From Cyanobacteria bacterium UBA11370 (GTDB taxonomy: Bacteria; Cyanobacteriota; Cyanobacteriia; Cyanobacteriales; Coleofasciculaceae), in contig DNGI01000186.1 in NCBI GenBank assembly GCA_003486645.1, positions 5,691-25,246 on the forward strand: a DNA stretch of 19,556 nt. Direction: 5' to 3'. Under the pieces are notes generated by a model, which searched no databases, was not told the DNA's origin, and saw nothing but the letters and a program-made list of their open reading frames with translations. The position numbers and the translations under genes are program-made. This document shows, one piece after another, positions 5,939-13,470 of this stretch (within the stretch, counting starts at the first letter, position 1; every line of letters starts with the position of its first letter).

Positions 5939-8587
5939 ATGAGTAGCAGGCGGCACATCTACAAAAAATTATCCTCACAATCAGCATCTACTCCAGTTAC
6001 CAATCCCTTTAAAACCCGTGGGTTTGGTAACGGGATGCAAGCCAGAGTTGCCAAGCTACCTGAAACCAATCTGTTACAAACACGTCCGATTGCTCCCCCT
6101 TATCAGGAATTATCCCAACCGCCAGATACCCGTTCTGTTGAAGAACAAATGGAAGGGGCAGCCCAGTTTGGTTACAATACGTCGGATATCCCAGTTCAGG
6201 CACCGGAAGCACCACCACCGCCACCACCCATTCAGAGCAAGATGGGGGGTTGGTATCAACCACCAATTCAGAGAGCTAATCCTGTGTTGAATCAGTTGAA
6301 TTTGTTGAGGGAGGAGCAATCTAGTCAACCAGAAACTGAAGAGCAACAAGACGTATCAATGCGCCACAGCTCAAGTGGTATTGGTGAGGAAACGGCAGGA
6401 ACTCAGAATCAATTAGCTCAGGCTGAATCTAACCAATGGCAAACTATCGATATCTCAGCAGCAATTAAGTATAACCAAACCCGATATAGCCAAGAGACAA
6501 TCACCGTAATCCAGCATAGGCTAGGCGTGGCAATAACTGGGGAATTCAACGAAGAAACCGTCCTAGCGATCGCCAAATGGCAACAAGAAAAAAAGCTGGC
6601 TGAAATTGACGGCAAAATCGGTTACGGCACGAGGGAAAGTCTCGGCATTACCCAAAGATTGTTTGACGATAAAAAAGGTTATGGGGTCGATTATTTTCCC
6701 GGACAACCTTTTGTAGGAGAAGTCGGCGATCAAGATCAAATCGACCCCAATGATGTTGCTCAAGGAGATCTGGGAAATTGCTACTTCTCAGCCGCAATGG
6801 TGGCTGTCGCTAGAGCGAATCCGAGTCTAATTAGAGAGCTAATTAAAGATAATGGAGACGGCAGTTATAACGTCACTTTGTACACCGAAAAAGGCAGCCA
6901 AATCATCAAAGTAACTCCTTACTTTCCTGCCACAGGACAAGGGCCAGCCTATGCAGGTTTTGGAGACGAAAGTGAACTTTGGCCGATGCTATTGGAGAAA
7001 GCTTATGCCCAGTACACCGAGGGATATGGCGAAACGGGTAAAGGTGCGGGAGGGTATGACCTGATTGGTGAAGGGGGTAGACCTGGCGATGCTGTAAAAG
7101 TACTAACCGGTCCCATACCACAGGAATATAAAGAAAAATATCAGGTAGAAGATGTCTATTGGGTGAAGGAGGTGGATTGGCGAGAGTTAGTGAGGGGTAT
7201 TAACTTGAGTCTGAAGGAAAATTGGGCAGTGACAGCGGTGACTATCGACCCCCCGGATGGTGAAGGAAAAATACCTAAAGAAGGGAAGAAAAAGATAGGA
7301 GAGCAAGGCATATATTTCGACCATGCCTATGTAATTGATGCCATTTATAGAACTGAAGAAGGAGAACTGACTCCAGATAACGTCTTTCTTAATCTATTAA
7401 ACCCTTGGGGAAAAGAACATATTCAGGGTTTATCTATAAGGTTGTTTCAGGAGTATTTTGCAACTTTATATATTAATCCTATTAGTCAAAGGAATGTTGA
7501 TCAGAAAGTACCCGTTACTCAAGCGGAGTCAGCCTCTCAATCGGAATCCAAACCTGTGGCACAGATGGAGGTTTGGGAGAAAATTGGTGCAGCCATCTCT
7601 GTGGCAATCAAAAATTATCTAGCAGCCGAAGCAGCGGCACGATTGAAGGCGCTGCTGAATCCAACTTCTTTAGCTGTGATTGCAGGTGTACTGGCAGCCT
7701 GGGCAGCTTCTCATGCGGTGGGTGTGGGACAGGTTGTTGATGTGATTCTCATCGGTGTGGGCATCGTGACTCTGGGCTTGGATGTCATTAGTGTGATTGA
7801 GGATTTGATCGGTTTTGCTGGAGTATTGAATGCTCAAACACAGGAAGATATTGATCAAGCCGCCAAGCATTTAGCCGAGGCTATTGCTACGGTTGGGGTG
7901 GAAGTGGTGCTGCAATTACTTACCAGTCGTCTAGCGGGAATGAAAGGTAAGAAACCTGAGCTAGATGAGGCGGGAGTACCGCGTCGGCGGGGAGTTTTTG
8001 TTGAGGAAGAATTAACTCACCTTAGTACTAGAGATGGACACGAATTAATTGTTACCAGGGGTGGCAATATTTTCCGTTGTTCGAGTTGCCAGGACATCTC
8101 CCAATGGTATGCAGAAGTGCTAGCTCAAAATCCGGCTCTTGCTCAACGTTTGGAGGAACTCCAGACGAGGTATCGACAAATAGCTGAAATGGAGCCGGGT
8201 GCGAGGCGCAACAATCTACAGCAGCAAGCAGATCGAGAACTGACACAACTGGAAAATGACTTACAGGAAGCTGACAGTATTTGGGGTGAAGCCTATGAAC
8301 CTTCTGACTGGGCAAAAGATACTGCTGAACATGCTTGGTCTGGACACCAAGGAGATTTTGTGCGTATTGGTATTAATAATAAAGAAGAGGCAGCGCGGCT
8401 GATTGATGATATTGTGACTAGTCGCAGGGAAACTTGGACGAGAAATCGTAACGGTGTAATTTCAACTGCATACTGGGATGAAAATACTGGAATACTGGTA
8501 ATTGATAATCCATCCCAACCCACTGCTTTCAGTCCAGATATACCTTACGACGAATATCTAACAATAAATGAATTTATACGAGACTAA
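5939..8587 (+). CDS. Polymorphic toxin: injection-system-type leader, PG-binding repeat, calpain-like protease, pre-toxin segment, C-terminal toxin
   Basis: An 882-residue modular protein from the start MSSRRHIYKK; an ATG at 5897 would add 14 residues and has no better ribosome site. Residues 1-160 are proline/glutamine-rich with NPFKTRGFG, EEQMEGAAQFGYN and PIQSKM, like the leaders of cyanobacterial DUF4157 cargo of extracellular contractile injection systems, though the DUF4157 HExxH domain itself is absent. Residues about 170-238 resemble a peptidoglycan-binding-1 repeat. Residues about 260-500 are a calpain-family protease with Cys281 (QGDLGNCYFSA), His462 (FDHAYVID) and Asn488 (NLLNPWG), so probably active. 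Two hydrophobic helices (577-597, 599-620) and RCSSC near 713-717 form a pre-toxin region. Residues about 779-882, with EHAWSGH and TAYWDENTG, look like a compact RNase-type toxin tip; that fold is inferred. Its probable immunity gene starts 6 bp later. Confidence 0.8.
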   Translation: MSSRRHIYKKLSSQSASTPVTNPFKTRGFGNGMQARVAKLPETNLLQTRPIAPPYQELSQPPDTRSVEEQMEGAAQFGYNTSDIPVQAPEAPPPPPPIQSKMGGWYQPPIQRANPVLNQLNLLREEQSSQPETEEQQDVSMRHSSSGIGEETAGTQNQLAQAESNQWQTIDISAAIKYNQTRYSQETITVIQHRLGVAITGEFNEETVLAIAKWQQEKKLAEIDGKIGYGTRESLGITQRLFDDKKGYGVDYFPGQPFVGEVGDQDQIDPNDVAQGDLGNCYFSAAMVAVARANPSLIRELIKDNGDGSYNVTLYTEKGSQIIKVTPYFPATGQGPAYAGFGDESELWPMLLEKAYAQYTEGYGETGKGAGGYDLIGEGGRPGDAVKVLTGPIPQEYKEKYQVEDVYWVKEVDWRELVRGINLSLKENWAVTAVTIDPPDGEGKIPKEGKKKIGEQGIYFDHAYVIDAIYRTEEGELTPDNVFLNLLNPWGKEHIQGLSIRLFQEYFATLYINPISQRNVDQKVPVTQAESASQSESKPVAQMEVWEKIGAAISVAIKNYLAAEAAARLKALLNPTSLAVIAGVLAAWAASHAVGVGQVVDVILIGVGIVTLGLDVISVIEDLIGFAGVLNAQTQEDIDQAAKHLAEAIATVGVEVVLQLLTSRLAGMKGKKPELDEAGVPRRRGVFVEEELTHLSTRDGHELIVTRGGNIFRCSSCQDISQWYAEVLAQNPALAQRLEELQTRYRQIAEMEPGARRNNLQQQADRELTQLENDLQEADSIWGEAYEPSDWAKDTAEHAWSGHQGDFVRIGINNKEEAARLIDDIVTSRRETWTRNRNGVISTAYWDENTGILVIDNPSQPTAFSPDIPYDEYLTINEFIRD
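7607..8089 (+). repeat. Pre-toxin direct repeat, copy 1 (483 bp)
   Basis: This segment, encoding residues 557-717 of the full-length toxin, is repeated without insertions or deletions at 12427-12909. I count 13 mismatches, about 97% identity. Similarity begins abruptly at ATCAAAAATTAT and DNA identity ends abruptly just after the RCSSC codons, where the two toxins become different. Confidence 0.95.
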
Positions 8588-8593
8588 TTAACC

Positions 8594-9550
8594 ATGAAAA
8601 AAATTACTTTAACCCGAAAATTCGCAACTTTACAGCTATCAGTTAATGAGCTAATTGCTATGAAAAATGCCCTCATAGAAGTTTGTCATCGCCTCGGAAG
8701 CTATGAATTTGAAACCAGAGTAAACATCTCAGAAATAGAAGCTATTGCTCTCGCCAACAAGCTTAGACAAATAATAGAGAAGCCGCAATCTGAGGAGACG
8801 GAAATTCAGTTGACTTATCAAGAAATTTGGGGTCTACAAGGCTCTCTTGTAGAAGTTTATGGCGGTATTTCTATGCCTAATTTTGTCGAGAAAATTGGTT
8901 TAGAGAGGGCTAAGGTATTAGCGTTGCTAGAGTTTCTTCGTCTTGAGGTTATTCACAAGGTTGAAAAAGGAACACTATCAGACTTGATCTGGCAAAAAAG
9001 AAAAGAAATTGTCACAGAACTTGGCTTAAATTCTGCTAATCTTAAAGTTCCTCGCACCTCAGCACAAGTCATACGGGAAGCCTACTTGTCAATTGATTGT
9101 TATCTGTTACTTTTTAGGCTCTACTCTCTCAAACATACCGTGACATTCAGCGGTATCCGGATTGTGGAGATTGTTTCTGTGGAAAATCAAGAAGTACTAG
9201 CCCAATCTATTTTGCAAAAAATTGAGGTTCATTTCTTATCTGAACTCGTGGCTTATTTGGAAGTTTGTAAAGATTTAGTCAGAAATAATGAACAGATTAA
9301 AAATTTTATCCTTTCTCCTTACAATTACGATCATAAAAATATCTTTCACCTTCAGGTATTGTCAGGAATAATCACCTCAGAAAATCAAGGGTTTCTTAAG
9401 CTAAACTTTCGTTTGAATGCTAATCAGGATAAAGAATATTTAGAAAGTCCAGATAATTACATAGAACTTGAATATTTAGTTAGCTTTGAAGACATTGATA
9501 AATTTACTGGGGGAATTTGTCAATATCTTGTTGAATTTTATGAAGCCTAA
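8594..9550 (+). CDS. Putative immunity protein, two-domain family, copy 1
   Basis: A 318-residue cytosolic protein with no signal peptide or membrane segment. I do not recognise a named family. Position argues for immunity: it starts 6 bp after the stop of the full-length toxin, with no separate ribosome site, so translational coupling is likely. The N-terminal half holds two tandem copies of a unit of about 49 residues: LQLSVNELIAMKNALIEV from residue 13 and IQLTYQEIWGLQGSLVEVY from residue 71. The C-terminal half (about 158-318) is a separate domain that occurs alone in the genes at 11879 and 13956. Full-length paralogues follow at 9650 and 10791. The set resembles the tandem immunity arrays that accumulate behind polymorphic toxins. 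Which part neutralises the toxin cannot be told from sequence. Confidence 0.7.
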   Translation: MKKITLTRKFATLQLSVNELIAMKNALIEVCHRLGSYEFETRVNISEIEAIALANKLRQIIEKPQSEETEIQLTYQEIWGLQGSLVEVYGGISMPNFVEKIGLERAKVLALLEFLRLEVIHKVEKGTLSDLIWQKRKEIVTELGLNSANLKVPRTSAQVIREAYLSIDCYLLLFRLYSLKHTVTFSGIRIVEIVSVENQEVLAQSILQKIEVHFLSELVAYLEVCKDLVRNNEQIKNFILSPYNYDHKNIFHLQVLSGIITSENQGFLKLNFRLNANQDKEYLESPDNYIELEYLVSFEDIDKFTGGICQYLVEFYEA

Positions 9551-9649
9551 TTAATTTCAACAAAATACTTAATAATTACACAGCTATAGCAATTTATTTG
9601 TAAATGTATAGTCAACAAAAAAACAACTTTAATTCACAACTAATCAGCC

Positions 9650-10591
9650 ATGAATAAAATTAATTTAACTAGAAAAACAACAACTTTACAGCTATCAATT
9701 AATGAGCTGGTTGCCATAAAAAAAGTACTGATAGAAGTTTATCATTACTTTAGATGGTATGGTTTTAAAACCAAAGTATTTATCTCATTAACAGAAGTTT
9801 TGTCTCTAGCCAACAAGCTCAAAAAAATAATAGACATGATGCCATCAGAGGAGACGGAAATTCAGTTGACTTATAGAGAAATATTGGCTTTACAAGGCTC
9901 TCTTGATGAAGTTTGTAATAGCCCGCATAATTTGCTAGTAAAGATTGGTCTAACAAAAGAACAGCTACTCCCTTTAGTTGAATTTATTTCTGTTGAAGTT
10001 GTTGACAAGATGGAAGAAGGAACAATGTTAGGTTTAATTAGTAAAAAAATCGAACAAATTGTTCAAAAACTTAACTTAAATTTTTCTCAAGTCAAGTCCC
10101 CTCGAACTCAACCGCATCTGACACAAGAATGCTACCTTAAAGTTGGATCTCGCCTGTTCATGTTTCTTTTGTCTAGCCTGGAAAATGCTGAAACATGGAG
10201 TAATATCCAGATTTTAGAAATTGATTCCCAGGAAAATAAGCAAGTTCTCGCTAAATCTGTTCTGCATAAAATTGATCCTTGGCATTTATCTCGAATTATT
10301 GCCTATTTGGAGGTATGTCAAGATTTAATAAACCAGACTATTCAGCCAGAAATTTTTATACTTTCTCCCCTCAGTGACAAAAATCACAATATTTGCCGTT
10401 TTCAAGTGGTGTCAGGTAAAATTGACTCAAAAGAACAAGGTTTTCTAGAGCTTCGCTTTAGTTTAAATGCACAAGATATCAAAGATAATTTCAGTAGCTA
10501 TAGAGAAGCTGTCGGATTAACAAGTTTTGCAGAAATAGAAGAATTTACTACATCAATTTGTAAATATCTTGTTGGTTTTTATGGAGAATAA
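9650..10591 (+). CDS. Putative immunity protein, two-domain family, copy 2
   Basis: A 313-residue paralogue of the gene at 8594. The opening NLTRKTTTLQLSINELVAIK and the segment SEETEIQLTY are nearly the same, while the C-terminal half is more diverged, ending ICKYLVGFYGE against ICQYLVEFYEA. The same two internal repeats are present at about residues 13-61 and 72-120. It follows copy 1 after 99 bp of AT-rich DNA without a recognisable coding remnant. The start context CTAATCAGCCATG resembles CTAATTAACCATG before copy 1, suggesting that duplication included the toxin-immunity junction. Its own toxin is missing; the toxin fragment just after it belongs by order to the next immunity gene. It probably protects against a toxin variant made by sister cells. 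Confidence 0.65.
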   Translation: MNKINLTRKTTTLQLSINELVAIKKVLIEVYHYFRWYGFKTKVFISLTEVLSLANKLKKIIDMMPSEETEIQLTYREILALQGSLDEVCNSPHNLLVKIGLTKEQLLPLVEFISVEVVDKMEEGTMLGLISKKIEQIVQKLNLNFSQVKSPRTQPHLTQECYLKVGSRLFMFLLSSLENAETWSNIQILEIDSQENKQVLAKSVLHKIDPWHLSRIIAYLEVCQDLINQTIQPEIFILSPLSDKNHNICRFQVVSGKIDSKEQGFLELRFSLNAQDIKDNFSSYREAVGLTSFAEIEEFTTSICKYLVGFYGE

Positions 10592-10780
10592 TTAGCTGAA
10601 CATATTAGTAATATTATCAATAATCAATCAGATGTTATAACTTTTGAAAGAGATAGAACTGCTTACTGGGATGATCAAACAGGTACAGTGGTTATTTACG
10701 ATGGCAGAGATCAAGCAGAAAATGGCACGGCATACATACCTGATGAAGGAAAATATCATTTTGATAATGAGCTAGAATAG
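10592..10780 (+). pseudogene. Orphan toxin C-terminal fragment
   Basis: Not an independent gene: no start codon. The frame immediately after the stop of immunity copy 2 stays open for 62 codons to TAG. It reads LAEHISNIINNQSDVI, then RTAYWDDQTGTVVIYDG, then NGTAYIPDEGKYHFDNELE. This lines up with the end of the full-length toxin (TAYWDENTGILVIDN, then PTAFSPDIPYDEYL), so it is the last ~60 residues of a related toxin tip. It ends 10 bp before immunity copy 3, the normal toxin-immunity order and spacing, so copy 3 is its likely cognate. The N-terminal part of this toxin, including the EHAWSGH region, is missing. It may be inactive debris or template for recombination. Confidence 0.75.
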
Positions 10781-10790
10781 GAAATACGCT

Positions 10791-11702
10791 ATGAAAATTG
10801 TAAAAAAAACAGCTAAATTAGCTGTACTTCAAGTCTCATTTAATGAGTTAAAAATCTTCACGAATGCCATTAAGGAGATGTGCAAGTATTTAGGTGATTT
10901 TGGATTTCATGCCAGGATAGGTTCATATCCTGACGAAGTAAAGTTATTCGTTAATTATCTTTTTCAACAGATCAATAAATTAGAACAAGAGCAAAATGTT
11001 AACATTGAGACTTCACTCTATGAATTAATGGTTTTGAATAGTGCTTTACATCAAGCATATCCTACTCTGAGAGTAGACAATTTTCAACATAATATTGGTA
11101 CTTCCCTTGAAGAGGCTAAGACTCTTCTAAATCTAATTAATAGTTCAATTAAAGAAATCCAAAGCTTGACTAAAAAGCCTGACAATCAAGAGTCAATTAA
11201 AAGAGCAATCCCTCTCAAAAACACACAACTTAACAAGGAGAATGTCTCTCTAGAAACTGAGGGGTATAGAGTTGATTTCTTTTTGAGGACATCAAATGTT
11301 TTCACAGAGATGTTAGATATCATTATCATACTAGACTCCCCTCTGGAGCTAGGAAAACTCTATCTTAAAACTCCACCTTCAAAAATTTTTTATAGTGATA
11401 TATTAAACCTGACTCAATATCTGGAACAACACATAGATGTTCTACAACACAATCCGGTTCACATTTCATCTCCTCTTGTAAGAAACGCCAGTCTTTTCAA
11501 AATACAAGCCTTTGGCCTAGATTGGACTTCTAAGAATGAAGAAACATTTACCCTTCAATTTATGCTCAATGCTTTGAATCCTAAAGCCAGGGACAATATC
11601 GGTACATATGTAGGACTAGAGGCGAGAATTACTTTCCCGAAGGTGCGGGATTTTATAAGGAAGATGCGAGTAGCATTAGCCCAATTACCCTACCCAGATT
11701 AA
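10791..11702 (+). CDS. Putative immunity protein, two-domain family, copy 3
   Basis: A 303-residue, more diverged member of the family at 8594 and 9650. Internal repeats are seen at residues about 13-61 (LQVSFNELKIFTNAIKEM) and 72-120 (IETSLYELMVLNSALHQAY). The C-terminal domain from about residue 150 contains ETEGYR at 155-160, the same six residues as at 9-14 of the half-length gene at 11879, so this protein links the full and half forms. The start has AGGAAAT about 8 bases upstream. It lies 10 bp after the orphan toxin fragment, which points to that lost toxin as its target. No signal peptide or membrane segment is visible, so it should act in the cytoplasm. Confidence 0.68.
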   Translation: MKIVKKTAKLAVLQVSFNELKIFTNAIKEMCKYLGDFGFHARIGSYPDEVKLFVNYLFQQINKLEQEQNVNIETSLYELMVLNSALHQAYPTLRVDNFQHNIGTSLEEAKTLLNLINSSIKEIQSLTKKPDNQESIKRAIPLKNTQLNKENVSLETEGYRVDFFLRTSNVFTEMLDIIIILDSPLELGKLYLKTPPSKIFYSDILNLTQYLEQHIDVLQHNPVHISSPLVRNASLFKIQAFGLDWTSKNEETFTLQFMLNALNPKARDNIGTYVGLEARITFPKVRDFIRKMRVALAQLPYPD

Positions 11703-11775
11703 GTGAGGTGCAGCTATTAACTGAAACTCCGAACGGGTAGGCAATTTTCCCGTTATCAGTATTAGAGAATTAACC

Positions 11776-11868
11776 ATGGAAAAAATTACTCTGACCAGAG
11801 AGTCCGCAACTTTACAGCTATCATTTAACGATCTGCTTCAGAGGAGTCTCTTGAACTTATCCCACTAG
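11776..11868 (+). pseudogene. Truncated immunity gene (N-terminal scar)
   Basis: Thirty codons plus TAG. The first 21 codons read MEKITLTRESATLQLSFNDL, the family start seen at 8594 (MKKITLTRKFATLQLSVNEL), with the same upstream GAATTAACCATG context. Similarity stops at about 11841. The next bases are the 5' leader of the half-length immunity gene, which supplies the accidental stop codon. It is a recombination scar: the head of a full-length immunity gene joined to the leader of another. Confidence 0.8.
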
Positions 11869-12358
11869 GGAGACAAATATGGTAAGTCGTGATTGTGTTA
11901 TTGAAACCGAAGGCTATCGTGCTGTATTTCACTTAAAAAGCCTGCACGATTCTCAGGAAATTATTGATTTAGTGGTTGAGTTAGTAGTTAATCCAAAACT
12001 CAGAGAGCTTTCGTTCAAGTCTGTACCAGCTTTTATTTTTGTTAAGGACTTAAAACGCTTAGTTTCTTATTTTGAGAATCACATTGAATCTCTGAAACAA
12101 AACTCTAGTAGTGAATCAACTGTCTTCATAGACTATGGACTGGGTTTTGAGCTTCAAGCTTCTGGAGGATCTGTTGTTTCAGAAACGGGTTCAGAAACTG
12201 AAGGGACATTTAGTTTGCTAGTTATGGTTAACCTGGGTCAGCCAGAAACAGAATCTCCCCAAACTTATCTAGGTGGGGAATCGATTGTTACTCTCGAAAA
12301 TATCCGCAATTTTATATCATCAGTGAATCAATTACTTACTGAGTTACTCCAGAATTAG
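11842..12358 (+). repeat. Direct repeat of half-length immunity gene plus leader, copy A
   Basis: This block of about 517 bp (37-base leader plus the whole 159-codon gene) recurs at 13919-14435 with the same spacing and high identity. The left edge is sharp: upstream DNA is the truncated immunity scar here, and unrelated DNA at the second copy. It marks a block duplication on both sides of the headless toxin cassette. Confidence 0.9.
11879..12358 (+). CDS. Half-length putative immunity protein (C-domain only), copy A
   Basis: A 159-residue protein corresponding to the C-terminal half of the full-length family; ETEGYR at 9-14 matches 155-160 of the 303-residue member. The internal-repeat N-domain is absent. 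The start is well supported by AGGGAGA about 8 bases upstream, a better ribosome site than any full-length member has, so the gene is probably expressed on its own. It has no signal peptide or membrane helix. It shares about 88% of residues with the copy at 13956. Either the C-domain suffices for immunity, or these are regulatory or decoy forms; the sequence does not decide. It precedes the headless toxin cassette by about 70 bp. Confidence 0.65.
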   Translation: MVSRDCVIETEGYRAVFHLKSLHDSQEIIDLVVELVVNPKLRELSFKSVPAFIFVKDLKRLVSYFENHIESLKQNSSSESTVFIDYGLGFELQASGGSVVSETGSETEGTFSLLVMVNLGQPETESPQTYLGGESIVTLENIRNFISSVNQLLTELLQN

Positions 12359-12426
12359 CATAAAAGTAATCGATGACGCATTAGAATCCCCACTCTCTAA
12401 AGTTTCAAAAACACTATAGAGAGCCG

Positions 12427-12909
12427 ATCAAAAATTATCTAGCAGCCGAAGCAGCGGCACGATTGAAGGCGCTGCTGAACCCAACTTCTTTAGCTGTGAT
12501 TGCAGGTGTACTGGCAGCCTGGGCAGCTTCTCATGCGGTGGGTGTGGGACAGGTTGTTGATGTGATTCTCATCGGTGTGGGCATCGTGACTCTGGGCTTG
12601 GATGTCATTAGTGTGATTGAGGATTTGATCGGTTTTGCTGGAGTATTGAATGCTCAAAACCAGGAAGATATTGATCAAGCCGCCAAGCATTTAGCCGAGG
12701 CTATTGCTACGGTTGGGGTGGAAGTGGTACTGCAATTACTCACCAGTCGTCTAGCGGGAATGAAAGGTAAGAAACCTGAGCTAGATGAGGCGGGAGTGCC
12801 GCGCCGGAGGGGAGTTTTTGTTGAGGAAGAATTAACTCACCTGCGTACTAGAGATGGACATGAGTTGATTGTTACCAGGGGTGGCAATATTTTCCGTTGT
12901 TCGAGTTGC
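12427..12909 (+). repeat. Pre-toxin direct repeat, copy 2 (483 bp)
   Basis: The second copy of 7607-8089, at a constant offset of 4820 bp. Thirteen mismatches are counted, eight of them clustered in the last 115 bp. The left edge lies inside unrelated noncoding DNA with no start codon, so only the internal segment of the toxin was copied. Confidence 0.95.
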
Positions 12910-13443
12910 GAGGAATTAGGGGTACAGTTTGCCAAAGTATTGGAAGAAAACCCGGAATTGGCACAGCGCTTGCGGGAGCTTGAGAGCAAGTATCAGCGAA
13001 TTGCAGCGATGGATGAAGCCGCCGAAGCCGATCCTTTTGTAGGTTTGGAGCAAGATAATTTGAAGTTGGAAGCAGATGAGGAGCTTAAAGGGCTTGAAGA
13101 AGAGCTATCTTGGTTAGGTAGTTTATCTAGATATGAAAGGCAACTTTTTGAGGGACGTTCTCAAGCAGAAATTGATGAGATGCGAGAGCTTATGGAGCTT
13201 TGGAGTTCAGCCAATTTCCCAGATGTTGCTGCAAGCATTCTTCACCATTTTCGTAAGAAGGGTTACACCGATGCTCTGGAATATTTAAGAGATGCAGCTA
13301 ATTTTGATAAATCTAGAGCTACTAGATTTCCACGTCAAGGCTTTCGTGACGATGATACAGTAAAATGGGAAATTAAGGATACGGGAGAATACTTGATTGA
13401 AGACACAGAGGGGAAGATTCGTACTTATGGTTTTAATGAGTAG
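12463..13443 (+). CDS. Headless polymorphic-toxin cassette (pre-toxin segment plus alternative C-terminal toxin)
   Basis: A 326-codon frame from TTG; homology to the toxin actually begins at 12427. It lacks leader, peptidoglycan-binding and calpain parts, has no ribosome site and no ATG near its head, so it is probably silent unless recombined. Residues about 1-147 repeat the full-length toxin almost exactly (two hydrophobic helices, then RCSSC). Residues 148-180 remain similar in protein (FAKVLEENPELAQRL against YAEVLAQNPALAQRL) but not in DNA. The C-terminus is new: ILHHFRKKGYTDALEYL with His261/His262, then AANFDKSRATRF, VKWEIKDTGEYLIEDT and a GKIRTYGF end. This arrangement recalls small BECR/EndoU-like RNase toxins; the assignment is tentative. 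An unrelated small gene follows 27 bp later. Confidence 0.75.
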   Translation: MKALLNPTSLAVIAGVLAAWAASHAVGVGQVVDVILIGVGIVTLGLDVISVIEDLIGFAGVLNAQNQEDIDQAAKHLAEAIATVGVEVVLQLLTSRLAGMKGKKPELDEAGVPRRRGVFVEEELTHLRTRDGHELIVTRGGNIFRCSSCEELGVQFAKVLEENPELAQRLRELESKYQRIAAMDEAAEADPFVGLEQDNLKLEADEELKGLEEELSWLGSLSRYERQLFEGRSQAEIDEMRELMELWSSANFPDVAASILHHFRKKGYTDALEYLRDAANFDKSRATRFPRQGFRDDDTVKWEIKDTGEYLIEDTEGKIRTYGFNE

Positions 13444-13470
13444 ATAAAACTAATTGACAGGGGAATAATT

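Noticed and set aside
7670..7870. Matching minus-strand frames at 7670-7870 and 12490-12690
   Set aside because: They recur only because the 483-bp pre-toxin repeat recurs; they are antisense to a well-supported protein and carry no ribosome site.
8079..8096. RCSSC region considered as a zinc-finger nuclease (HNH) start
   Set aside because: Only two cysteines are present in each toxin and no HNH or second CxxC follows; it reads better as a conserved linker before the tip.
11703..11775. Possible toxin remnant ahead of the immunity scar
   Set aside because: No frame gives a convincing match to either toxin tip, and stops interrupt two of the three frames early.
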